Below are positions 47,554 to 56,366 of a stretch of DNA of 64,000 bases, in pieces. Source of the stretch: Vibrio gangliei (GTDB lineage Bacteria; Pseudomonadota; Gammaproteobacteria; Enterobacterales; Vibrionaceae); assembly GCF_026001925.1 (NCBI RefSeq), contig NZ_AP021870.1, positions 496,001 to 560,000 of the forward strand, written 5' to 3'. Each line of letters begins with the position of its first letter. Within the stretch, counting starts at the first letter, position 1. Both the position numbers and the translations under genes were made by a program. Under the pieces are notes generated by a model. It was not told the origin of the DNA. It was given only the letters and a program-made list of their open reading frames with translations, and searched no databases.

Positions 47554-47704
47554 AAAACTGCTCAGTTTGTGGCCCCGCTTGCTCAGCCTTGCTTGCATCA
47601 ACTTGGTGCAATATGATCGGCATTCCGTATGGGCTTGCACTAAAAAATGCCGTTTTGTTGTCGCTGATTTCATTCAATGATGGGAAAAATATAGATAACC
47701 ACAT
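47546..47704 (-). CDS. Unannotated 52-aa ORF upstream of and overlapping the HAD phosphatase gene
   Basis: A minus-strand ATG at 47704 is preceded by AAAGGAG at 7-8 bp, one of the better ribosome sites in the window. The ORF encodes 52 residues (begins MWLSIFFPSLNEISDNK, ends QTEQFYA) and stops at TAA within the first codons of the phosphatase gene (TATGCTTAA). The product has a short hydrophobic start and a polar tail. I do not recognise it. It may be a real small protein, or a leader whose translation controls the downstream gene, which lacks its own ribosome site. Confidence 0.6.
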   Translation of the reverse strand: MWLSIFFPSLNEISDNKTAFFSASPYGMPIILHQVDASKAEQAGPQTEQFYA

Positions 47705-47769
47705 AGCAATCACTCCTTTTGCTGGATTTCTTTACAAATAGAATACAAAAAACATGCCATGTGTTTAGT

Positions 47770-48040
47770 AGGGCCTGTTGTTCTTTTGTGATTAAATTTT
47801 GTTCGAGATAAAAGCGTTTTAGGCAAGGCAAGGCAAGTCGATTGTAGCCTAGTTATTCTAAGTAAATGAGACTTAACGCAGCATAAAACGCTTTTAGCCG
47901 ACCCCTTCGGGCAGCGTTTGTTGGTCATTTGTACTGCGTTATCAGCTCCTTGTGTAGACTAGCTACACCACGGAGCCTCTGCCTTGTTCAAATGCCCAAC
48001 AATTCGCTGCAAAAACAATCACAAAAGAACAACAGGCCCT
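47770..48040. repeat. Palindromic interspersed repeat, copy 2 (MITE-like)
   Basis: This is the second copy of the 36024-36289 element, 271 bp. Its terminal inverted repeats are perfect over 24 bp (47770-47793 against 48017-48040). Internal hairpins are AAAAGCGTTTTA (47810-47821) with TAAAACGCTTTT (47884-47895), and 47911-47931 with 47989-48010. AGT flanks both ends and could be a 3-bp target duplication. The 5-bp length difference from copy 1 is one extra GGCAA unit. It lies just upstream of the small ORF of the glucosylglycerate operon and may contain or displace its promoter. Confidence 0.88.
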
Positions 48041-48057
48041 AGTAATCTCACAAACAT

Positions 48058-48090
48058 AAAAAAGACTTAAGAAATAAAACTTAAGCCTTT
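48058..48090 (-). terminator. Terminator after modABC
   Basis: GACTTAAG and CTTAAGCC form an AT-rich stem with an 8-base loop; the minus strand ends in TTTTTT. It lies 38 bp past the modC stop. Confidence 0.7.
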
Positions 48091-48127
48091 AATAAATCGA
48101 TAAATTCTAATTTAATCAGAATTCAGG

Positions 48128-49234
48128 TTAACCCATACGCCCCATATCTTGGTTAGTCATCTTAACCCCTTTTATTTGAGCAAAAACATGCTGGCCGATT
48201 TCAAGATTAAGATCTTCGTACGCCCAAGCCGTGATACTGGCCCATAAATACAGCTCAGAGTCTTTTTCCCCAATACGTAAGCGCAGCGCAACAGGCTGAG
48301 TAATGTCTTTGATCGGCGCAACATCGCTGATCGTAACAGGGAAAATATTTCTGATCGATGTATCATTGGCCTTGGACAAGGTAATCGAAACATCAACAGC
48401 ATGGACACGAATTCGAATTTGTTCGTTGGTTTGCGCATCAATATTACTCATCCAAACCCCTATATCAGGCGCAATTTCTGCATAGGTTAAGGCGTATTTA
48501 GGGTGATGCTGCTTAATGGTAGCTTTGAATAGACTGCTTAATTCACTGTGACGGTGCCAAGGTTGAAACGCTTCGCTACTCCAGACCGTTTCAATGTCAC
48601 CCGATTCAATAATCCGACCTTCTTCCATTAACAGCATGTGATCGGCTAAATGAAGGACTTCGTCGAGGCTATGTGTAACGTATAAAATCGGGATCTGGAT
48701 TTCTTTAGCCAGCTTTTCTAAGAACGGCATCACTTCTTGTTTTCTTGGTAAATCCAGTGAAGCCAAAGGCTCATCCATCAGTAATATTTTGGGCTCTGAT
48801 AATAAAGCACGAGCAATGGCACAACGTTGTTTTTCTCCCCCTGACAAGTCAGCAGGATAACGATTGAGAAGATGATCTAATCCTAACAATTCAACGACTT
48901 GATAAAAGTTACCCGGTAACCCTACACCAGTATAGCCATACAGTAAATTGCCTTTTACTTTATAGTGGGGAAATAATCTCGACTCTTGAAATACATAGCC
49001 GATATCACGCTTTTCTATCGCTAAATTCACGCCACGCTCTGAATTAAATAGAACTTGTTCATTGATAGAAATATTGCCACTGTCTGGATTTTTTAGCCCA
49101 CTGATGGCATTGATAATGCTGGTTTTTCCTGCGCCTGAACGACCAAATATGGCGGTGATCCCACTCGCAGGCAAGGTAGCATTGATATCCAATTCAAAGG
49201 CTGAAAAGTGCTGCTTAAAATGCAATTCAATCAT
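48128..49234 (-). CDS. modC: Molybdate ABC transporter ATPase ModC
   Basis: This 368-aa ATPase shows Walker A IFGRSGAGKTS, signature LSGGEKQRCAIARA, Walker B ILLMDEPLASLD, the switch His in YVTHSLDEV and a C-terminal molybdate-binding (Mop/TOBE) domain (about 290-360). It powers ModB. The ATG at 49234 overlaps the modB stop (ATGA) and has GGAG upstream; the longer frame to 49294 only reflects overlap with modB. Confidence 0.95.
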   Translation of the reverse strand: MIELHFKQHFSAFELDINATLPASGITAIFGRSGAGKTSIINAISGLKNPDSGNISINEQVLFNSERGVNLAIEKRDIGYVFQESRLFPHYKVKGNLLYGYTGVGLPGNFYQVVELLGLDHLLNRYPADLSGGEKQRCAIARALLSEPKILLMDEPLASLDLPRKQEVMPFLEKLAKEIQIPILYVTHSLDEVLHLADHMLLMEEGRIIESGDIETVWSSEAFQPWHRHSELSSLFKATIKQHHPKYALTYAEIAPDIGVWMSNIDAQTNEQIRIRVHAVDVSITLSKANDTSIRNIFPVTISDVAPIKDITQPVALRLRIGEKDSELYLWASITAWAYEDLNLEIGQHVFAQIKGVKMTNQDMGRMG

Positions 49235-49944
49235 TTTCGCACTCCACTCTCTGTGCTGACACCTAAGCGTTTTTGAGTCTTTTGAGTCAGCCATTCAGAG
49301 GCCAGTAAAGACAGCAAAGCCACAACGATCGAAATAACACATAAACGCCCTGCTTGCATTTCTGCACCGGGAGTTTGAATGAAGTTATACATAGCCAAAG
49401 GTAAGGTTTGAGTTTGATTAGGAATGTTCGCCACAAAGCTTATCGTAGCGCCAAATTCGCCAAGACTACGCGCAAAGGACAACATGGCTCCGGTGATCAC
49501 GCCCGGCAAAACTAAAGGCAACGTGATGGTCATAAACACTTTCAATGGTGAAGCACCAAGCGTTCGTGCCGCTTGTTCAAGTTTTGGATCCACATTCATC
49601 AAGCTGAGTCGAATCGATCGCACCATTAATGGCAGCGCCACGACCGCAGAAGCCAGAGCCGCACCTTTCCAGTTAAAGCTAAACACTAATCCAAAGTGAT
49701 TAAAAAGCCACTCACCAATAACACCTTTACGACCCATCGTGAGTAACAATAAATAACCAATCACCACCGGTGGCAACACCAAGGGTAAATGAATAATGCT
49801 GTCTAAAACTTTTTTACCCCAAAACTCTTTTTTGACCAGAAGCCAAGACAAGAAAACCCCTACCGGCAGGAGCCAAAGCACTGCGGTAGAGGAAACTGTT
49901 AAACTGAGTAATAAGGCACTCATTTCGTAATCGGATAAGATCAC
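49231..49944 (-). CDS. modB: Molybdate ABC transporter permease ModB
   Basis: The 237-aa inner-membrane permease has five to six helices and the EAA-like loop LEQAARTLGASPLKVFMTITLP that contacts ModC. It lies 39 bp after modA and overlaps modC by 4 bp. Confidence 0.95.
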   Translation of the reverse strand: MILSDYEMSALLLSLTVSSTAVLWLLPVGVFLSWLLVKKEFWGKKVLDSIIHLPLVLPPVVIGYLLLLTMGRKGVIGEWLFNHFGLVFSFNWKGAALASAVVALPLMVRSIRLSLMNVDPKLEQAARTLGASPLKVFMTITLPLVLPGVITGAMLSFARSLGEFGATISFVANIPNQTQTLPLAMYNFIQTPGAEMQAGRLCVISIVVALLSLLASEWLTQKTQKRLGVSTESGVRK

Positions 49945-49983
49945 ACGCTTTTCCTTGCTACAGGTTGATGTATGAAATAACCG

Positions 49984-50748
49984 TTATTGAGCAATAAGCG
50001 GCGTAAAACCGTATTTAACGAAAGTATCGCTTGCCTCTTTGCCTTTTAAAAATTCAAAAAACTGTTGGCTAGTTGGCTTTGAATTTAACGCGACAGCTGG
50101 GTAGACAATTGGAGAGTGCGTACTTTCAGGGAACGTTTGCACAATCGACACTTTCTTGCTCATTAATGCATCGGTTTTATATACGATGCCAAATGGTGCT
50201 TCACCGCGCTCCACTAACGATAAAGTTAAACGCACATTATTACTTGGCGCGGTTTTACTTGATAACACCTCCCACAAACCAAGGTTAGTGAGGCTTTCTT
50301 TCGCATACATACCCGCTGGAACGCTTTGCGGTTCACCAATCGCGAGTCTGTGCTCACCTAGCAATGTCGGCAATTGCTTGAACGTACCAGGGTCAATATC
50401 GGCCTCTTTTTGCTCATCCGAGCCAATTAATACCAAGCTATTACCAACAAGATCGCTCACTTGATCTTGTGTTGTCATGCCTTTATTGACAAGGTACGTC
50501 ATCCAATTAGGGTTGGCTGAGATGAAAATATCGGCAGGTGCGCCTTGCTCAATTTGACGAGCCAAAGTAGAAGAACCAGCATAAACAGGCACGATGCTAT
50601 CTCCTGTTTCCGCTTTATATTTATCGCCTAGCTCTTTCATCACATCCGTCATTGATGAAGCCGCATATACATTGATGTCTTCTGCAAAAACGGTAAATGT
50701 CGAACAAAGTGCAGCAAGGCCGAGTGTAGAAAGTAGCAATTTTTTCAT
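49984..50748 (-). CDS. modA: Molybdate-binding periplasmic protein ModA
   Basis: The 254-aa binding protein has a signal peptide (MKKLLLSTLGLAALCSTFTVFA) and ligand-loop motifs INVYAASSMTDVMKELG, YAGSSTLARQIEQGAPADIFISAN and GEAPFGIVYKTDA. It captures molybdate or tungstate. It is first in modABC, behind a ModE operator. Confidence 0.96.
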   Translation of the reverse strand: MKKLLLSTLGLAALCSTFTVFAEDINVYAASSMTDVMKELGDKYKAETGDSIVPVYAGSSTLARQIEQGAPADIFISANPNWMTYLVNKGMTTQDQVSDLVGNSLVLIGSDEQKEADIDPGTFKQLPTLLGEHRLAIGEPQSVPAGMYAKESLTNLGLWEVLSSKTAPSNNVRLTLSLVERGEAPFGIVYKTDALMSKKVSIVQTFPESTHSPIVYPAVALNSKPTSQQFFEFLKGKEASDTFVKYGFTPLIAQ

Positions 50749-50793
50749 AACATCCTCAAAGGTTAATAAGCGTTTAGGCAGTAGCCAGATACA

Positions 50794-50818
50794 TCGCTAT
50801 ATACATGAGTGCATAACG
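50794..50818. promoter_or_regulatory. ModE operator upstream of modA
   Basis: The 25-bp site starts TCGCTATATA and ends GCATAACG, closely following the E. coli modA operator in sequence and spacing. It lies 46 bp before the modA start and 41 bp beyond the modE stop at 50859. Molybdate-bound ModE should repress modABC here. Confidence 0.8.
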
Positions 50819-50858
50819 TTTTACGTGATAATACGCGAACTCATCATAAATTCAATGA

Positions 50859-51641
50859 TCAAATACAGGTCACTAAAATTTGGTTGGGATCGAAACTAGC
50901 GAAATAAAACTTATCTAATTGTAAATTAACGTTTTGTAGAGAATCGTGAATCACCGAAGCATACAACAATGTACCCGCGCCAATATCTAAAAAGACTTCA
51001 CTGCTTTCTACACCTTGAGTCAAATGCACCAGTTGCCCCTGAAGCTGGTTGTAGTCCGTTGTTGGCTTAGCCGTTTCCGAAATCATCACCGATGGCGCTT
51101 TAAATAGCAGTAAAACCTCTTTCTCAATGGCTAAGTTTAATTGCAACGTACTGACATGGGTGATCACAGCAGAGATCTCACTGCCACTTTCTAGTTGTAC
51201 GACAACTTTATCTTTTACATCTTGCGATTCAATTCGAATGACTTTGCCTTTCAGTTGGTTGCGAGCACTGGTTTTCAAGGTGAAATGGCTCATGACATCC
51301 AACAAACTTTCCGTGGTGACATTGGTATCCATCAGCGCTTGCATGACCATGGTCTGCATTTGGTTCATCAGGCTGTAAACTTTAATCAAGCGGGTACCGA
51401 ATTCGGTTAACTTGGCTCCACCACCACCTTTGCCACCAGTTTCGCTGGCGATAACAGGATACGGTGACACCTGATTCATATCATTAATCGCATTCCATGC
51501 CGCGCGATAGCTCAACCCTGCTAGTTTCGCTCCTTGCGAAATCGAACCTGACGCTCCAATCTGCTCAAGTAAAGCGATGCGTTTAGGGTTAGCAAATAGC
51601 TTCTGATTCGTGTTTAGCGTCAGTAATGCTTCAAATTCCAT
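50859..51641 (-). CDS. modE: Molybdate-responsive regulator ModE
   Basis: The 260-aa regulator has an N-terminal winged helix (IALLEQIGASGSISQGAKLAGLSYRAAWNAIND, then GGKGGGGAKLTEFG) and two C-terminal molybdate-binding Mop domains (about 125-190 and 200-260; SARNQLKGKV, NQLQGQLVHL). It is upstream of modABC in the same direction, with the ModE operator between them. Confidence 0.95.
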   Translation of the reverse strand: MEFEALLTLNTNQKLFANPKRIALLEQIGASGSISQGAKLAGLSYRAAWNAINDMNQVSPYPVIASETGGKGGGGAKLTEFGTRLIKVYSLMNQMQTMVMQALMDTNVTTESLLDVMSHFTLKTSARNQLKGKVIRIESQDVKDKVVVQLESGSEISAVITHVSTLQLNLAIEKEVLLLFKAPSVMISETAKPTTDYNQLQGQLVHLTQGVESSEVFLDIGAGTLLYASVIHDSLQNVNLQLDKFYFASFDPNQILVTCI

Positions 51642-51648
51642 TGATAAC

Positions 51649-53175
51649 CTACGATTTAGAAGAATAAAGTTGTGGCCATAATAGTTGTAAATTCAGTTCA
51701 CTTTCTATGACATCGGCCAAACGTTCTAATGACTGGTTTTGTTGCTGCTCACGACTTTGCGTAGGAGCTATCTCCTCCAAACCCGCCCAGTGCAGAATAT
51801 GCTCAAATGCCGCTGGTTGATCAAAAATACCATGGCAATACGTGCCAAATACTTGACCATCGGATGACAAAGCCCCTTCAGCCAAAAGCTCACCAGCATG
51901 AATAGGAGCACTATCTTCTCTATGTGGTGCCACTTGAGTCTGCAATTGAATAGGTTGAAGTTCTTCCACCAGCGATACCCCAGCATGTATTTCGTAGCCT
52001 TTTATATCCACGCTTTGATCTGGGATTAACGACATACGCCCAATCACTTGTGTGAGCGCCTTTTGCGTGGTGATTTCGGTTTGAATATTCAGTAGCCCCA
52101 AACCTGGCGAATGGCCCGCTTCGCTTTCAATGCCATTTGGATCGGAAATCGAATAGCCGAGCATTTGATATCCACCGCATATCCCCATCACCTTACCGCC
52201 ATAACGCAGATGACGTTGAATATCTTGCTCCCAATGTTGCTGGCGTAAAAAGTCCAAATCCGCACGTACGGATTTACTACCCGGTACAATAATCAAATCA
52301 GCACCGGCAAGACTTTGCCCTTGGTAACGATATTGAAAGTCGATTTCTGGGTGAGCACGTAAAGCATCGAAATCAGTGTGATTGCTCATGCGTGGTAGCA
52401 CAGGAACGAACACCGTAAATTTAACCTGTTCATTTCTATTTTGCTGGCCATCCACGGCATCTTCAGCATCCAGTTGCAAATCATGCAAGTAAGGCAACAC
52501 GCCAATAACTGGCTTACCTGTTTTCGCTTCAAGCCATGTTAAACCAGGTTTAAGTAATTCAATATCACCACGGAAGCGATTGATCACAAAGCCAATTACG
52601 CGGTCTTGCTCTGATTGAGAAAGCAAAGCCAGCGTGCCATATAAATGTGCAAAGACACCGCCTCGGTCAATATCAGCAACGATGATCACCGGTACGTTTG
52701 CCTCTTCTGCAAACCCCATATTAGCAATATCGTTTTCACGCAGATTAATTTCTGCAGGGCTGCCTGCACCTTCAATCATGATGCAATCATACTGCGCTTG
52801 TAACTGAGCAAAGGAATCCAGTACATACGGCATGGTATATTCTTTATATGTCGAATTTCCCAAAGTGGCTTGTTGCGGTAACGCTTTGCCCTGCACAATG
52901 ACTTGAGCTTTCATATCCGTATTAGGCTTGAGCAAAATGGGGTTCATATGCACGCTTGGCTCAATACCACAGGCAAAAGCTTGCAGTGCTTGCGCTCGCC
53001 CAATTTCTCCACCGTCTTTCGTTACCGCGCTATTCAGTGCCATATTTTGTGACTTAAACGGGGCAACGTTGACCCCGCGGCGACTCAGCACTTTGCATAA
53101 ACCGGCCACTAAGACACTTTTCCCAGCATCGGATGTTGTGCCTTGCACCATAAGTGCTTGAATGGGTTTCAACAT
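51649..53175 (-). CDS. cobQ: Cobyric acid synthase CobQ
   Basis: This enzyme amidates adenosylcobyrinic acid a,c-diamide at four side chains in B12 synthesis. The 508-aa protein has an N-terminal dethiobiotin-synthetase-like ATPase ([19 protein letters not shown]) and a C-terminal glutamine amidotransferase with nucleophile Cys in [12 protein letters not shown] and His in TYCHGIFD. No other cobalamin genes and no cobalamin riboswitch lie next to it, so in this window it is a lone pathway gene. It ends 7 bp before modE. Confidence 0.93.
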   Translation of the reverse strand: MLKPIQALMVQGTTSDAGKSVLVAGLCKVLSRRGVNVAPFKSQNMALNSAVTKDGGEIGRAQALQAFACGIEPSVHMNPILLKPNTDMKAQVIVQGKALPQQATLGNSTYKEYTMPYVLDSFAQLQAQYDCIMIEGAGSPAEINLRENDIANMGFAEEANVPVIIVADIDRGGVFAHLYGTLALLSQSEQDRVIGFVINRFRGDIELLKPGLTWLEAKTGKPVIGVLPYLHDLQLDAEDAVDGQQNRNEQVKFTVFVPVLPRMSNHTDFDALRAHPEIDFQYRYQGQSLAGADLIIVPGSKSVRADLDFLRQQHWEQDIQRHLRYGGKVMGICGGYQMLGYSISDPNGIESEAGHSPGLGLLNIQTEITTQKALTQVIGRMSLIPDQSVDIKGYEIHAGVSLVEELQPIQLQTQVAPHREDSAPIHAGELLAEGALSSDGQVFGTYCHGIFDQPAAFEHILHWAGLEEIAPTQSREQQQNQSLERLADVIESELNLQLLWPQLYSSKS

Positions 53176-53220
53176 GAAGTTTGTCTCTCATTTGTTGCGT
53201 TAACTTAAACTCGGGATAAT

Positions 53221-53604
53221 TTAAGACTGATACAATTCCAATGGCAATCCATCTGGATCTTTAAAGAAAGTAAATCGCTTCCCTGTAATGTCATCAACAC
53301 GAATGGCTTCACATTCCACCCCATACTGCGCTAAATAATGCACAGCTTTATCTATGTCAGCAACTGTAAAGGCTAAGTGTCTTAATCCACATGCTTCTGG
53401 GCGGTCAACACGTTTGGGCGGGCTAGGAAATGAAAACAGCTCTATTTGGCTGGTAGGAGAAATTTCTAAGTCGAGCTTATAAGAATCCCTTTGCTCACGG
53501 TAGGTTTCTTTAATTACTTTCAGTTGCAGCACCTCACAATAAAATCGTTTAGAAACAGCATAATCTGAACAGATAATGGCAACATGGTTAATTTGGTTGA
53601 ACAT
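53221..53604 (-). CDS. VOC/glyoxalase-family protein (YaeR/GloA2-like)
   Basis: The 127-aa protein has the two beta-alpha-beta-beta-beta modules of the VOC fold, with metal-ligand candidates His in INHVAIICSDY, Glu in QIELFSFPSPPKR, His in GLRHLAFTVADI and Glu in LPLELYQS. It matches YaeR/GloA2-type proteins, relatives of glyoxalase I. The substrate is unproven. Confidence 0.85.
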   Translation of the reverse strand: MFNQINHVAIICSDYAVSKRFYCEVLQLKVIKETYREQRDSYKLDLEISPTSQIELFSFPSPPKRVDRPEACGLRHLAFTVADIDKAVHYLAQYGVECEAIRVDDITGKRFTFFKDPDGLPLELYQS

Positions 53605-53630
53605 TGACCTTTCCTTTGCAGCTCTGATAG

Positions 53631-53655
53631 AAAAAAGCCCCCAAAATTGGAGGCT
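53631..53655 (-). terminator. Terminator after the retropepsin-like lipoprotein gene
   Basis: AGCCTCC and GGGGGCT form a stem followed on the minus strand by TTTTTTC, 45 bp past the stop at 53701. Confidence 0.75.
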
Positions 53656-53700
53656 AATTCTTGAATTGATTTGTCAAACTTTACTTAACCTCAGCTGAGG

Positions 53701-54411
53701 TTACTTAGTTGCATCCAGTGCCACTTTAGGTTGAACAAATTCGCGGCTCACGTCCACAATGGCGACATCACGGAAGAAGCTGCGCCCTAACAGTAAGCCA
53801 TAATCCATGTGGGTACGGTCTGCTAAAGTAAACGGTGTTTTCACTTTCAAGTCGCCAACTTTAATCCAACCTTCGACGACGTAACGCTCATAGGTTTCAT
53901 CTGAATTAGACTGACGAATAAATTTGGTTGAAACAACCGGAAGTTCAAGCTCTCTCGATTCACGGTCACCATGAGCGAGTTTGAATTTAACCCACTTTTT
54001 ACCATCACGTTCAAATGCCACAACATCGATGGCACTCACCGACGAGGTTGTCGCACCAGTATCGATACGAGCGACGACGTTAACATCCAAACTTTCAATG
54101 TGAACCCATTCTTTTTGGCCTAAAATCAATTTACCATCAGCGCTTTTACGTCCAGAGGTCACACTATTGTCTGTTGGTTTAGCAACAGGCTTCACCGTAG
54201 GCATTGGCTTTGGCTTCACATTTGGGTGTTTTTCCATTGGAGATAAACCAGAATCTGGTTTGGTCTCAGTCTTAGGCTGCTCTGTTTTTGTAGCCGAAGA
54301 CGTTGTTTCTGCCTGACTCGCACCACTATTGTCTGTTTGTTCTGGTGTGGTAGAACAACCAACAATGGCAACGGACATCAAAGCAGGAAGAAAAAAGCCC
54401 CATTTTTTCAT
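53701..54411 (-). CDS. Lipoprotein with RimB/retropepsin-like (PF05618) domain
   Basis: The 236-aa protein has a lipoprotein signal (FFLPALMSVAIVGCSTT, Cys about residue 19), a Thr/Pro/Lys-rich linker of about 65 residues, and then a domain with the aspartic-protease-like motif ARIDTGATTSSVSA. The family is called ATP-dependent zinc protease or RimB-like; relatives act in peptide or RimK-linked metabolism, but exported versions are uncharacterised. The start at 54411 gives a clean lipobox; a longer frame to 54447 has no better support. Confidence 0.78.
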   Translation of the reverse strand: MKKWGFFLPALMSVAIVGCSTTPEQTDNSGASQAETTSSATKTEQPKTETKPDSGLSPMEKHPNVKPKPMPTVKPVAKPTDNSVTSGRKSADGKLILGQKEWVHIESLDVNVVARIDTGATTSSVSAIDVVAFERDGKKWVKFKLAHGDRESRELELPVVSTKFIRQSNSDETYERYVVEGWIKVGDLKVKTPFTLADRTHMDYGLLLGRSFFRDVAIVDVSREFVQPKVALDATK

Positions 54412-54476
54412 GTTAACTAACCTTTTCATTCGAATCTGTGTACTCAACGTAATTGTCGACTTAATGCTTGAATATC

Positions 54477-55664
54477 TTATGCTCTTGACAGAGTATCAAT
54501 GGCATTGGCGACATATTGTATGTCTGTTTCTTGCAAGCCTGCAATATTGATACGACCATCACCAACGCCATAAATGCCATATTCTTCACGTAATTGCGTC
54601 ATTTTTTCGCTAGAAAATCCTAACACAGTGAACATGCCTTTGTGCGACTTTATGAATTCAAATTGGTCATTATTATAGCTATTGACCAATTCTTGACATA
54701 AAGATTGACGTAAACCCACTAAACGTTGCTGCATGTCAACCAATTCAGCCTTCCATTGCTGAGTCAAAGACTCGCTTTGCAGTACAGTTTTCACCAATGC
54801 TGCACCATGATCTGGCGGCATGGTGTAAGTGGAACGAGCAAGTGTTAGCAATTTACCTTTGGCATTGTTCGCTTCTTGCTGATTCTTACCCACCACAATC
54901 GCAGCACCGGTACGTTCACGGTATAAACCAAAATTCTTTGAGCAAGATGTGGTGATCAACATTTCTTCCACATTATTGGCCATGTGTTTCAGGCCCAGTA
55001 CATCTTTCTCTAAGCCATCACCAAACCCTTGGTAGGCAATATCAACAAATGGAATAAAGCCCTTTTGTTGAGACAAGTCTGTGATGGCTTTCCAATCATC
55101 AAAGCTAATATCCGCACCAGTTGGGTTATGACAACAACCATGCAGAAGTACCACATCTTTAGGGCCAGCTTGCGAAAGATCAGCCAACATTTTGCCTGAA
55201 TCCACTTGGCGAGTTTCGGGATTAAAATAATGATAGTATTTCACTTTCAATCCTGCCGCTTCCATCACTGGACGGTGATTAACATAGCTAGGATTACTGA
55301 TCCAAACCGTTGTTTCCGGCTCAGCAATCTTGAGCAAATCTCCCAACATTCTTAAAGCACCGCTCGCGCCCGGCGTTTGGATAGCCGATACACGTGAATA
55401 AGCAGAGGTATCTTCTAGTAGCAAATCCACCATGCACTGATTAAATTCTTCACAACCGGCTAAACCAACGTAGGCTTTGGTGCTTTGTTCTTGTGCTTGC
55501 TGCTGTTGCGCTTGTTTAATTGCTGCCATGATCGGTGTTTGACCTTGGCTATTCTTATAAACCCCAATGCCTAAATCGACTTTTTCTGGACGAGGATCAT
55601 TTCGGTAAGCAACGGATAAAGACAAGATAGGATCTTGTACTGGCGGAGAAAGATGAGAAAGCAT
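54477..55664 (-). CDS. tyrB: Aromatic amino acid / aspartate aminotransferase
   Basis: This PLP-dependent class I aminotransferase (395 aa) transfers amino groups between aromatic amino acids or aspartate and 2-oxoglutarate. Visible are DLGIGVYKNSQGQTPIM, PGASGALRM, the cofactor-contacting HGCCHNPTG, VDIAYQGFG, the Schiff-base Lys in SCSKNFGLYRERTGA and the substrate Arg in GRINIAGL. TyrB and AspC are close paralogues; I prefer TyrB with moderate certainty. Confidence 0.85.
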   Translation of the reverse strand: MLSHLSPPVQDPILSLSVAYRNDPRPEKVDLGIGVYKNSQGQTPIMAAIKQAQQQQAQEQSTKAYVGLAGCEEFNQCMVDLLLEDTSAYSRVSAIQTPGASGALRMLGDLLKIAEPETTVWISNPSYVNHRPVMEAAGLKVKYYHYFNPETRQVDSGKMLADLSQAGPKDVVLLHGCCHNPTGADISFDDWKAITDLSQQKGFIPFVDIAYQGFGDGLEKDVLGLKHMANNVEEMLITTSCSKNFGLYRERTGAAIVVGKNQQEANNAKGKLLTLARSTYTMPPDHGAALVKTVLQSESLTQQWKAELVDMQQRLVGLRQSLCQELVNSYNNDQFEFIKSHKGMFTVLGFSSEKMTQLREEYGIYGVGDGRINIAGLQETDIQYVANAIDTLSRA

Positions 55665-55790
55665 GAATACACAACCCTGTGAGATGTCACTTCATGTTGA
55701 TACTACGACTTAAAAACAAGAGTGGTAAGGAAACATGACGTGAGTGAATAAAAACTCAAATTATCATTATCCTTAAATAAGCTCCATAAA

Positions 55791-55824
55791 AAAATCGACA
55801 TGATCTCCGGATCATGTCGATTTT
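55791..55824 (-). terminator. Terminator after nrdG
   Basis: AAAATCGACATGATC and its complement form a 15-bp perfect stem around TCCG; the minus strand continues into TTTTTTTATGG. It lies 46 bp past the nrdG stop. Confidence 0.9.
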
Positions 55825-55869
55825 GTTTGCTCTATCCGACAAAGCCTTAGCCTGTATTTAAATAAAACG

Positions 55870-56340
55870 TCAGCGTGCGTTTAAATAATGCACAACTTGA
55901 TTACGACTACCTCGCCATTCGAGGCTTGGGTCCGCTAGATCTTTTTCAAATTTTCCATCAACGAGTACATCAATATAACTCACCAGTTCTTGCTGCTCAG
56001 CATTGAGCTCGGCCAACCTGTAGCCCGTCCACATCCAGATATCTTTGGTTGGGCATTCATGCCGCACTCGTTTTACCAACTTCAATACCGCTTCAATATT
56101 TTGCGGATGAAGCGGATCGCCACCAGATAAGCTCAAACCACGTCGAAAAATTCTGCTGTCTTGCAAATCTCGAATAATGGCGTCTTCATGTTCTTGGGTA
56201 AACAGTACGCCCGAACTCGGAGACCAAGTGCTTTGGTTATAGCACCCTTTACATTGATGCACACAACCGGACACAAACAAGGTACAACGTGTGCCTGGAC
56301 CATTAATCACATCAACAGAATAATATTGAGAAATGTTCAT
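55870..56340 (-). CDS. nrdG: Anaerobic ribonucleotide reductase activating protein NrdG
   Basis: This 156-aa radical SAM enzyme installs the glycyl radical on NrdD. The [4Fe-4S] motif CVHQCKGC places Cys at 26, 30 and 33, followed by SLSGGDPL. It is downstream of nrdD in the same direction, separated by 167 bp filled mostly by an ERIC-like palindrome. Confidence 0.96.
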   Translation of the reverse strand: MNISQYYSVDVINGPGTRCTLFVSGCVHQCKGCYNQSTWSPSSGVLFTQEHEDAIIRDLQDSRIFRRGLSLSGGDPLHPQNIEAVLKLVKRVRHECPTKDIWMWTGYRLAELNAEQQELVSYIDVLVDGKFEKDLADPSLEWRGSRNQVVHYLNAR

Positions 56341-56366
56341 CTACTTCCAAATCCAAATAACACTTC

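Noticed and set aside
47710..47928. 72-aa minus-strand ORF
   Set aside because: It lies mostly inside the palindromic repeat, and its composition reflects the repeat; copy 1 does not keep the frame.
53176..53220. Cobalamin riboswitch upstream of cobQ
   Set aside because: The gap is only 45 bp and lacks a B12-box-like element.
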